Shown: positions 1 through 5,052, counted from the first letter of the stretch. The stretch is 5,052 bases of DNA from CAYLZO01 sp964387775 (GCA_964387775.1 CAYLZO010000310.1:1-5052), one strand, 5' to 3'. Numbers and translations: made by a program. Notes: generated by a model not told the origin, from the sequence alone.

Positions 1-698
1 AGGCCGGGCAGGAATCGCGGCAGCGTGACCGGTTCGGGATGGCCCAGGTGGTAACAATTGACGCGGCCCACGGGCGGCGGGAAGAGCACGACCTCCTTGC
101 CGCTGCCGGCGGGCACGTTCACCAGGCGCCCCTTCTGAAAACTGGGCACGAGGCCGGTGAAAATGTGCAGCGTGTGCAGGATGACGGCATAGCCCTCCGA
201 GTCGCTGGCGCTGGAGCCCCAGGCGACGTTGACCTCGTCGGGCTGGTCGAACTTCTGGATACCCTTGAGGGCCAGCAAGTTCGACAGGCCGGGCGTCCAG
301 CCCAGCCCGGTGAGCACGGTGACGCCTGCCACGCGGGCCAGTTCGTCCAGCTCCAGCACGGCCTGGGCGGCGTCGTAATCGTCGCAGAGGCTGACGTAGG
401 GCACGCCGGCCTCGATGGCGGCTGCTGCCACCTTGGCCTCGTAGCGGTAGAACGGCCCGATGCCGCCCGCCGCCGCGTCGTGGCCCTCGATGGCGGCCAC
501 CAGGGCGTCGTGGTCGTCGGCGTCCACCCAGACGGGCGTCACCTTGTCGCCCAACTCGGCGGCGACGCGCTCGGCGGCGGCCAGGTTGTAGTCGGCCACG
601 GTCAGGGCGGTAACGTGGCCCTGGGCCAGCTCGGCGGCCAGTTCGCGCACGGCGCGGCGGGCCATGTCGCCGGCGCCGCCCAAGACGATGATTTTCAT
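1..698 (-). CDS. Saccharopine dehydrogenase family NAD(P)-dependent oxidoreductase (3' end beyond window)
   Basis: Partial gene: 232 codons are visible from an ATG at 698 and the frame stays open to the left edge, so the C-terminus is missing. The N-terminus MKIIVLGGAGDMARRAV is a Rossmann beta-alpha unit with a glycine-rich loop (G7, G8, G10), and strand 2 ends in VADYN with acidic D36. Further on come GGIGPFYRYEAKVA (about 78-91), the conserved-looking CDDYDAA (105-111) and GLGWTPGLSN (131-140). The last corresponds to the GxxPGxxN segment that closes the cofactor domain in saccharopine reductase/carboxynorspermidine-synthase relatives (COG1748). These features support an oxidoreductase of that family. 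The substrate cannot be read from the sequence, and true lysine metabolism is not implied. AAGGAG lies about 10 nt upstream of the ATG, a slightly long spacing. The HEPN gene stops 35 nt upstream, so co-transcription is possible. The opposite-strand open frame over this region is a GC-driven shadow. Confidence 0.85.
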   Translation of the reverse strand, partial: MKIIVLGGAGDMARRAVRELAAELAQGHVTALTVADYNLAAAERVAAELGDKVTPVWVDADDHDALVAAIEGHDAAAGGIGPFYRYEAKVAAAAIEAGVPYVSLCDDYDAAQAVLELDELARVAGVTVLTGLGWTPGLSNLLALKGIQKFDQPDEVNVAWGSSASDSEGYAVILHTLHIFTGLVPSFQKGRLVNVPAGSGKEVVLFPPPVGRVNCYHLGHPEPVTLPRFLPG

Positions 699-733
699 CT
701 CTTTCTCACTCCTTTGGTTTGAATCTTGGTCAA

Positions 734-1228
734 CTAGTCCTCATCGGCCGTTGATAGCCCTTCCAAAAACCCGACAAAAGCGAGCAGATCGTGTTGCACC
801 AGATCAAAAGTAGGTTGCAGACCACGCACAAGCTCAGCGATCCGGTCGGCGCGCAGATTGAAGGTGTACACATTGCGCACCACATGACGAAACTCGAGAT
901 AGTCGGTCAGTGCGTTCCGCGCTTCAGCCGAAAGCGCCGGGGGGCGCAAGCCGGGAACCTCCAGCGTCATTTGCGCCAGCAAGTCCCGGTGCCAGCGCGG
1001 ACCTGACAGCCGCGTCTCGTCCAACTCGGCAGCGATCAGTTCAAAGAGTCGCTCAACACCAACGTAAAAGCCGTGCAAATCGAGCGCGGCAGCGGCCAGG
1101 AAGTAGTCCTGGTCCTGGGGCTGCTTGCTGGCTCGATCCAGGCCGCTCTCTGCCCGGTCGACGACTTTTTCCAGCATCGAGAGTTCGGATCGAATTCGTT
1201 CCGCCAGAAGGCGATAGCGTGGGATCAC
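734..1228 (-). CDS. HEPN-domain HepT-like ribonuclease toxin, 164 aa
   Basis: Small all-helical protein of the size typical of HEPN toxins. Helical, charged segments flank the key stretch at residues 112-124, EFRHVVRNVYTFN. In classical HepT the catalytic/target motif is R-x4-H-x-Y. Here R114 and Y121 keep exactly that spacing, but the His position is Asn (N119), with a separate His at 115. From memory, a HepT-like subgroup shares this FRHxxRNxY arrangement, so the protein is probably a divergent family member rather than a wreck. In the known HepT/MntA system the HEPN protein is an RNase that is silenced when MntA adds AMP units to the motif Tyr; Y121 is the candidate here. The start is GTG: AGAAGGAG sits 7 nt upstream, within the end of the nucleotidyltransferase gene, and the two genes share the 4 bp GTGA, implying translational coupling. 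RNase activity is inferred, not shown. Confidence 0.82.
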   Translation of the reverse strand: MIPRYRLLAERIRSELSMLEKVVDRAESGLDRASKQPQDQDYFLAAAALDLHGFYVGVERLFELIAAELDETRLSGPRWHRDLLAQMTLEVPGLRPPALSAEARNALTDYLEFRHVVRNVYTFNLRADRIAELVRGLQPTFDLVQHDLLAFVGFLEGLSTADED

Positions 1229-1602
1229 AGGGGCACTCCTTCTCGTTCGATGGCTGCCAGCAATTCCGGGGAGCAGGTAGCTGCGTCCACCAGGTTGAGT
1301 TCGATCTCGCGCGAGAGCTCTCGCACGGCGCCGGTGGCCCGCAGCCAGTTGGCCGGCGTCAGGCCCCAGGCTGCCAGATCGACGTCAGACCACCGGGTGA
1401 AGCGGTCCGGGTGGACGAGCGAGCCAAAGGCGACGACACGCCGGACGTCGAAATTCGCCCTGAGCAGGGCCGCTGCCTGTTGAGCCAGCCGCCAGGCTTG
1501 CTCGCGGCGTGCCTCCTCTTGCTCTCTCTCGTCACGCAAACGAGCGAGTGCGGTGCGTTTGTACTCTTTCATCTTTTCGCTCGGAATGTGTATGTGGCTC
1601 AT
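1225..1602 (-). CDS. Minimal nucleotidyltransferase, MntA-type antitoxin, 125 aa
   Basis: Short DNA polymerase beta-like nucleotidyltransferase. VVAFGSLV (56-63) followed by WSDVDLAAWG (71-80) gives the GS...DxD signature, with G60-S61 and metal-binding D73 and D75. The gap between S61 and D73 is 11 residues, one more than the usual GSx10DxD. A later strand, IELNLVDA (100-107), carries E101, the likely third acidic ligand. The C-terminus ELLAAIEREGVPL matches the usual closing helix of MNT proteins. Residues about 8-48 form a highly charged Arg/Glu-rich helix, an N-terminal extension compared with the shortest MNT proteins. In the MntA/HepT system this protein AMPylates its HEPN partner and so acts as antitoxin; the partner follows immediately with a 4-bp overlap. 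GAGGA lies 6 nt upstream of the ATG at 1602, supporting this start over the internal Met11. It begins 31 nt after the Uma2 stop, so it is probably in that transcript. Confidence 0.88.
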   Translation of the reverse strand: MSHIHIPSEKMKEYKRTALARLRDEREQEEARREQAWRLAQQAAALLRANFDVRRVVAFGSLVHPDRFTRWSDVDLAAWGLTPANWLRATGAVRELSREIELNLVDAATCSPELLAAIEREGVPL

Positions 1603-1633
1603 TTCGAGTCCTCAGTTGTCTCGCCAACCTCGA

Positions 1634-2395
1634 CTATAACGTTTCTCCTTCGTCCTTCCCTGCCTGAATCAGTTGCCTGAGAAACGCCTGATGCTCGTCC
1701 GTTTCCAACCCCGCTTGTAGCACAGCCAGTACCCGGGCCAGGTCGCCCTTGAGCAGGGCCGGCACGTCCAGGCAGAGGCCGGGAAAGACCTCGCTCCAGA
1801 CGATCCCCTCCTCGTCGGCCTCCAGGGGGACGTACTCGCCTTCTCGCAGCCGGAACCAGTCCACCGTCCCGTCGTACAGCCGCCAGACCAGGTATTCTAG
1901 CACGCCGTTGCGGCGGTAGGCCGTCATCTTGTCGTGCAGGTCGTAGGAGGCGCTGCTGGCCGCCACCTCGGCGATGAGCTCCGGCGCCCCTTCGAGATAG
2001 CCATCGGCGCCGACGTGCGATTGCCCGCCCAGGGCCTCGTCCAGACGCAGCAGGGCGTCGGGCTGCGGCTCGTTGTCCAGGTCGAGGCGGACGGTGGCGT
2101 TGCCGCCCGCACTTGTGCCCGGGGTGAACGCACCATAGATTCCCAGCCAGGCTACGGTTGATGCGATAGCCTGACCAAGGCGATCTCGGCGCGGAGGCGG
2201 AACGTGAACCACTCCTTCGATCAATTCAGCCTTTTTGACGTGGGGCAGGGCTTCGTAGCGCCGCTCAAACTCGGGGCGCGTCAAGCGGTCGCCGCTCTCC
2301 AGGGGGGGAGGCGCGGCTACGTCATCGTATGACCTCGTGGGCAGCCAGGCAAGGTGCGCCCATCGTTCGGTAGTTGTGGCTTCTTTTAGGCTCAT
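1634..2395 (-). CDS. Uma2 family (DUF820, PD-(D/E)XK-like) protein, 253 aa
   Basis: Residue numbers here count from an in-frame TTG at 2401, which adds two residues; the chosen start is the ATG at 2395. Family marks in order are KAELIEGVVHVPPP (57-70), NEPQPDALLRL (110-120) with D115, PELIAEVAASSASYDLHDK (140-158) with E145, D154 and K158, then AYRRNGVLEYLVW (161-173). This is the order of the Uma2/DUF820 nuclease fold, D ... ExV ... D...K ... Y...Gv.EY. Uma2 proteins are abundant and multicopy in Cyanobacteria and Chloroflexota; most have no proven role and are described as putative restriction-endonuclease-like proteins. A 40-residue N-terminal segment and a C-terminal helix of about 35 residues extend beyond the core. 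AGGGGG at 2403-2408 lies 7 nt before the ATG but only 1 nt before the TTG, so ATG is preferred. It heads the Uma2, nucleotidyltransferase and HEPN row, and no clear promoter is visible in the repeat-filled upstream gap. Its target, if any, is unknown. Confidence 0.88.
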   Translation of the reverse strand: MSLKEATTTERWAHLAWLPTRSYDDVAAPPPLESGDRLTRPEFERRYEALPHVKKAELIEGVVHVPPPRRDRLGQAIASTVAWLGIYGAFTPGTSAGGNATVRLDLDNEPQPDALLRLDEALGGQSHVGADGYLEGAPELIAEVAASSASYDLHDKMTAYRRNGVLEYLVWRLYDGTVDWFRLREGEYVPLEADEEGIVWSEVFPGLCLDVPALLKGDLARVLAVLQAGLETDEHQAFLRQLIQAGKDEGETL

Positions 2396-2402
2396 ACGCA
2401 AA

Positions 2403-2408
2403 CCCCCT
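2403..2408 (-). promoter_or_regulatory. Ribosome binding site of the Uma2 gene (decides its start)
   Basis: Read on the minus strand this is AGGGGG, ending 7 nt before the ATG at 2395. The upstream in-frame TTG at 2401 is only 1 nt away from it, too close for initiation, so the ATG two codons later is the better start. Confidence 0.6.
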
Positions 2409-2411
2409 AAC

Positions 2412-2640
2412 CAGACCTGACAGGTTCCAGGGCAATCGCGTTTGGACCTCTAACGCCTGTCATTGCGAGCAAAGCGAAGCAATCTCTGCTTGTTTCAAGG
2501 GGATTGCCTCGTCGCTGACGCTCCTCGCAATGACCAATGCGATTGCCCTGCAGGTCCCAGCAACCGGTTTGTCGAGGGACCAATTTGCCTTGAACAGAAC
2601 TTGGGATCGAGTCCGAGTTCCCAAGGACCTGTCAGGTCTG
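2412..2640. repeat. Three nested inverted repeats filling the gap between the reductase and Uma2 genes
   Basis: Outer arms: CAGACCTGACAGGT at 2412-2425 and its reverse complement at 2627-2640. Each arm has the near-palindromic core ACCTG-A-CAGGT. Middle arms: CAGGGCAATCGC at 2428-2439 and its perfect reverse complement at 2539-2550, with the pairing extending imperfectly by about five more bases. Inner arms: GTCATTGCGAG at 2459-2469 and CTCGCAATGAC at 2524-2534. Inside these, CGAAGCAATC (2475-2484) pairs 9 of 10 with 2502-2511. The word GCAATC or its complement therefore occurs four times. The right side has about 76 extra bases between the middle and outer arms, so the nest is asymmetric. 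No transposase and no obvious target duplication are present. From memory, the inner and outer words occur as dispersed intergenic repeats in Chloroflexota and other phyla, so this is probably a composite of small non-coding repeats. Confidence 0.85.
2600..2625 (-). terminator. Possible weak rho-independent terminator after the reductase gene
   Basis: On the minus strand, CTTGGGA and TCCCAAG form a 7-bp stem with a 12-nt loop, followed by TTCTGTT. It starts 25 nt downstream of the stop at 2651. The T-tract is interrupted and the stem is short, so termination would be inefficient. The preceding near-palindrome at 2627-2640 could also fold. Confidence 0.3.
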
Positions 2641-2650
2641 AGTCGTGATT

Positions 2651-4939
2651 CTACGGATTCCGATTCCGCCGTGACAGCAGCCAGGCCAGGGCCACTGCCG
2701 CCGCCCCCACACCGGCCGCCAAAGCAGCGGCTGGCCCCACGCGCTTGCGCGTCCCGTCACCGGAGGGACCCTCCCGACCGGCCGGCCGCGCCTCGGCCAG
2801 CAGCGCCTCCAGCTTGTCGGGGTGGCGGCGGAGCTCGTCGGCCAGCTCACGCTTCCGCGCGATCTCTTCGTCGGTGACGTAGCGGCCAAAACTGCGCAGG
2901 CCCTCCAGTTGCAGGCCGTGCTTTTTGAAGAGGCGGTAGATTTCCTTGACCTTGTCCATCTCGATGTTGCGGCCCAGGGTGAAATTCTCGATGCGGTCCT
3001 CCATGGCCAGCAGGGCCGCCTCGGCCAGGCAGGCGTAGGCCACGCCCGGCGGCAGGCCGATGTCAAAGCCGAAATCGGGCTCGCCGGGCAGCAGGATCTC
3101 GCCGGCTTCGATGCACAGCACGTCGGGCCGCAGTGCGGCGTCCTCTTCTTTGACGTCGGGCGGGCGGGCCACGTCGCACACCACGCAGCCCGGCTTGAGC
3201 TTCAGCACGTCGATGACCTTTTCGCCGATGGCCGTCGTGGTCGTGATCACCAGGTCGGCCTCGGCCAGGTGGGCGCCGGCCTCGGTGGCGATGACGACGC
3301 GGGCACCCGGCGTCTCAGCCTCGATGGTCTGCTTGAGGGCGATCAGCTTCTCCGGGCGGGGCGCCACCAACACCACGTCGCCGATGGCCTGGGCGATGAG
3401 GCGCGAGCAGACCGAGCCGATGGAGCCGGTGGCGCCGATGACGACGCCCCGGCCCCGCGTCAAATCCTGGGCGCCCATCTTGATGACCGCCTGCTTGGCC
3501 GCCTCCAACGTGGCGGCCACGGTCAGGCTGTTGCCCGAGGTGATGGCAATGTCCGACTTGTAGGCCACGGTCATGCCTGCGTCGCCCACGACCTTGGTAA
3601 AGGCGCCCAGGCCCATGATCTCGGCGCCCATCTGCTGGGCCATCCGCGAGGCGACGATGAGCCGCCGGTAGGTGAACCCCGGCTTGTGGCGCATGAACTC
3701 GCGGGGCGTGGCCCCCAGGGTGATGAGAAAGCCCTCGACTTCCTGGCCGGTGGCCGCCGAGCGCACGCCCGTGATGCGCGACAGGTAGAGGGGCCGCATG
3801 TGGGCCATGCTCCATTCGACCAGGCGCTTGGGCAGGAAGCGCAGGTGCTTGAGGATGGGGTGGTTAAAGATGTTGTCCACGGTGAGGGGGTGGATGACAA
3901 AGGCGAAGCGGTTCACGTCGCGGGGCTCGTTCAGGACGGTGAGGCGCGGCTCCAGCCCGCTGTGGGCCACCAGGTTGAGGTAGTCGTCGTCGGTGATTTC
4001 TGAAACCGGGCGATCCAAGAAACTGACAAAAATGGCTTCAAAGACGTTGCTGCCGACAAAGGGCCTGTCCTGCCTGTCCTGCCCGTCCTGCCCGTCCTGC
4101 CCGTCCTGCCCGTCCTGCCCGTCCTGCCCGTCCTGAGCCGGGTCGAAGGAAGCCGGGTCGAAGGAACGTTCGTCACTCAGCGGCGGGGTGATGGTGATGA
4201 GTGACTCGGCGCCCCGCTCGCGCAGGTCCTCGACGTCGCGTGCGGAGAGGGTGTTGGTGATGATCACTTTGCCGCGCAGGTTGTCGGGCGCAAAGCGCCG
4301 GATGTAGACATAGTCGCCGGCGATGACGTCCGCCTGGTCGAAATACTTGACGCCGCGTGGGGTGCGCAGGTCCTGCTCGGCACCTACGGGACAGAGCCGG
4401 CCGTAGGGCGCCCGGCAGAGGGCGGGCAGGACCAAGCCCGCATACCGCTCCAACTGGCGGAACGAGCGCAGGGCAAAGGGCAGGTTGAGGTGAAAAATGG
4501 GGTCACCAAAAAGGATGCGGTGGGTGAAGCGGCTCAGCACCTGGGCCATGCCGTAACGATCAATGCCCGAGACGACGAAAATCCGCTTGTGGGCAAAGAT
4601 GCCCTCGTGCTGGCGGGCGACCCGGCTCACGGCCCAGCGCTCCAGCGTGTTTTTGAGGTGGACGCCGTCCACGACGGGCGTTTCCCGGGCAGCTTGGGCC
4701 ACTTGTTGGATCTGCTGGTGGATGAACGTTCGGTGGCCGACCTTGAAGTAGACGTTCATGCCGCCCAGGCCGATGGCGTCCACCGCGCCGTCGAACTCGG
4801 CGACCAGCTCGCGGGCGCGGCCCACGTCGCCATCGGCGCCCAGTCGCCGGACGTGGACCTGCTCGTCAAAGATGCGTGTGGAAAACTCAAAGTTGCGCCT
4901 GGCTGGCCCGAGGCTGATACTGACGATTTCTTTGGTCAT
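2651..4939 (-). CDS. Two-module dehydrogenase: quinate 5-dehydrogenase-like N-terminus fused to an acyl-ACP-reductase-like (COG5322) C-terminus, tail-anchored, 762 aa
   Basis: N-terminal module (about 1-338): VSISLGPARR, DGAVDAIGLGGMNVYF (50-65), TPVVDGVHLKNTLERWAV (87-104), a Rossmann-like stretch FVVSGIDRYGMA (121-132), VIITNTLSARDV and LITITPPL. I recall this set from uncharacterised proteins named quinate 5-dehydrogenase. C-terminal module (about 343-690): FAFVIHPL (346-352), GAEIMGLGAFTKVVGDAG (438-455), ITSGNS (466-471), nucleotide loop GATGSIG (502-508), VVCDVARPPDV (586-596), AYACLAEAALL (634-644), and KHGLQLEGLRSFGR (673-686). This matches the cyanobacterial acyl-ACP reductase, which makes fatty aldehydes with NADPH. 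Cys637 aligns with its acylated cysteine, so thioester reduction is plausible. A charged segment (691-735) leads to one hydrophobic helix (736-755) followed by RRNR, as in tail-anchored proteins. GAGGAG lies 6 nt before the ATG. Residues 259-292 are a repeat insertion. The true substrate is unknown, and no aldehyde decarbonylase is nearby. Confidence 0.85.
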   Translation of the reverse strand: MTKEIVSISLGPARRNFEFSTRIFDEQVHVRRLGADGDVGRARELVAEFDGAVDAIGLGGMNVYFKVGHRTFIHQQIQQVAQAARETPVVDGVHLKNTLERWAVSRVARQHEGIFAHKRIFVVSGIDRYGMAQVLSRFTHRILFGDPIFHLNLPFALRSFRQLERYAGLVLPALCRAPYGRLCPVGAEQDLRTPRGVKYFDQADVIAGDYVYIRRFAPDNLRGKVIITNTLSARDVEDLRERGAESLITITPPLSDERSFDPASFDPAQDGQDGQDGQDGQDGQDGQDRQDRPFVGSNVFEAIFVSFLDRPVSEITDDDYLNLVAHSGLEPRLTVLNEPRDVNRFAFVIHPLTVDNIFNHPILKHLRFLPKRLVEWSMAHMRPLYLSRITGVRSAATGQEVEGFLITLGATPREFMRHKPGFTYRRLIVASRMAQQMGAEIMGLGAFTKVVGDAGMTVAYKSDIAITSGNSLTVAATLEAAKQAVIKMGAQDLTRGRGVVIGATGSIGSVCSRLIAQAIGDVVLVAPRPEKLIALKQTIEAETPGARVVIATEAGAHLAEADLVITTTTAIGEKVIDVLKLKPGCVVCDVARPPDVKEEDAALRPDVLCIEAGEILLPGEPDFGFDIGLPPGVAYACLAEAALLAMEDRIENFTLGRNIEMDKVKEIYRLFKKHGLQLEGLRSFGRYVTDEEIARKRELADELRRHPDKLEALLAEARPAGREGPSGDGTRKRVGPAAALAAGVGAAAVALAWLLSRRNRNP
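4064..4135 (-). repeat. In-frame 9-bp minisatellite, eight units
   Basis: Eight perfect-length 9-bp units: six CCCGTCCTG and two CCTGTCCTG on the plus strand. On the coding strand they encode (QDG)6(QDR)2, residues 269-292 of the 762-residue protein. The two variant units sit together at the 3' end of the coding strand. Because 9 is a multiple of three, changes in copy number keep the frame. The array interrupts a conserved-looking stretch of the N-terminal module. Confidence 0.97.
4136..4165 (-). repeat. 15-bp perfect tandem duplication encoding SFDPA twice
   Basis: Two identical copies of AGCCGGGTCGAAGGA (4136-4150 and 4151-4165) directly abut the 9-bp array and encode SFDPA-SFDPA (residues 259-268). 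With the 9-bp array they make a 102-bp low-complexity block. Confidence 0.95.
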
Positions 4940-5013
4940 AGTTCGCTCCTCGGCTTCCCGATTCCGTTCTCATTTCGGAGAGGTGCGATCCAGGTAATTT
5001 TGCAGGCAACGAT

Positions 5014-5041
5014 ATTATACCAGGTTTTGACGGAGGGTCAA
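5014..5041 (-). promoter_or_regulatory. Sigma70-type promoter of the 762-aa reductase gene
   Basis: Minus strand: -35 TTGACC (5041-5036), a 16-bp spacer, then -10 TATAAT (5019-5014), a perfect consensus preceded by TG-G, i.e. an extended -10. Initiation would fall near 5007, leaving an untranslated leader of about 68 nt before the ATG at 4939. An inverted repeat, TTGAC-5 bp-GTCAA (5027-5041), overlaps the -35 box and might be an operator. No riboswitch-like structure was recognised in the leader. Confidence 0.75.
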
Positions 5042-5052
5042 GGTGGGGTTCG

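Noticed and set aside
39..722. Long plus-strand open frame of 227 codons
   Set aside because: It lies antisense to the saccharopine-dehydrogenase-like gene, whose Rossmann and GWTPGLSN motifs are clear. The plus-strand product is a His/Gly/Val-rich composition artefact of GC-rich codons.
910..1680. Plus-strand open frame of 256 codons across three minus-strand genes
   Set aside because: It spans the HEPN gene, the nucleotidyltransferase gene and the start of the Uma2 end region, all supported by family motifs and RBS; the product is Ser/Pro/Arg-rich shadow sequence.
2399..2401. TTG as start codon of the Uma2 gene
   Set aside because: The AGGGGG ribosome binding site would be 1 nt away; the ATG at 2395 has 7-nt spacing.
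2412..2640. Insertion sequence or MITE with transposase-type ends
   Set aside because: There is no transposase frame, and the bases outside the outer arms show no target-site duplication, so only the term inverted repeat is justified.
2374..2877. Plus-strand open frame covering the intergenic repeat nest
   Set aside because: It translates the palindromic repeats (for example the CHCEQSEA type peptide) and then the antisense of the reductase C-terminus; peptides like this are a known artefact of such repeats.
2822..4003. Plus-strand open frame of 393 codons
   Set aside because: It is antisense to the acyl-ACP-reductase-like module. Its product is low-complexity (runs of GDD, HV, GA), has no recognisable motif, and has no ribosome binding site I could support.
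4064..4165. CRISPR-like array
   Set aside because: The units are contiguous 9-bp and 15-bp tandem repeats without unique spacers, lie inside a coding frame, and no cas genes are present.

Overview
The window is GC-rich, densely coded DNA with every convincing gene on the minus strand. Transcription therefore runs from the right edge (about 5010) to the left edge. The gene content fits a Chloroflexota (Anaerolineae-like) bacterium, often seen as metagenome-assembled genomes. The clues are GC-rich codon use, short palindromic ACCTGACAGGT words, GTCATTGCGAG-type interspersed repeats, CAGGACGGG minisatellites, and the pairing of a COG5322-type reductase with Uma2 and MNT/HEPN genes. This taxonomic call is from memory and is tentative.

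Right part (2651-5052): a textbook sigma70-type promoter (TTGACC, 16 bp, extended TATAAT) drives a 762-residue two-module protein. Its N-terminal module (about residues 1-338) resembles uncharacterised bacterial proteins annotated as quinate 5-dehydrogenase. Its C-terminal module (about 343-690) resembles the fatty-aldehyde-forming acyl-ACP reductase of cyanobacteria (COG5322). It has a GATGSIG nucleotide-binding loop and an ACLAEA motif whose Cys637 matches the acyl-carrying cysteine of that enzyme. The protein ends in a single hydrophobic helix like a tail anchor. A 102-bp block of in-frame tandem repeats (two 15-bp plus eight 9-bp units) interrupts the N-terminal module at residues 259-292.

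Middle (2396-2650): a 255-bp intergenic region occupied by three inverted repeats nested inside one another, plus a possible weak terminator hairpin behind the reductase gene.

Left part (1-2395): a closely spaced gene row. It holds a Uma2-family (PD-(D/E)XK-like) protein, a minimal nucleotidyltransferase of the MntA type, and an HEPN protein of the HepT-like type whose GTG start overlaps the nucleotidyltransferase stop by 4 bp. Last comes a saccharopine-dehydrogenase-family oxidoreductase that runs off the left edge. The nucleotidyltransferase and HEPN pair is a probable type VII toxin-antitoxin module, with MntA-like modification silencing the HepT-like RNase. The HEPN motif has Asn where the classical catalytic His is expected. 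Spacing of 31 bp, -4 bp and 35 bp between stops and starts allows all four genes to be co-transcribed. No tRNA, rRNA, CRISPR array or transposase gene was seen.
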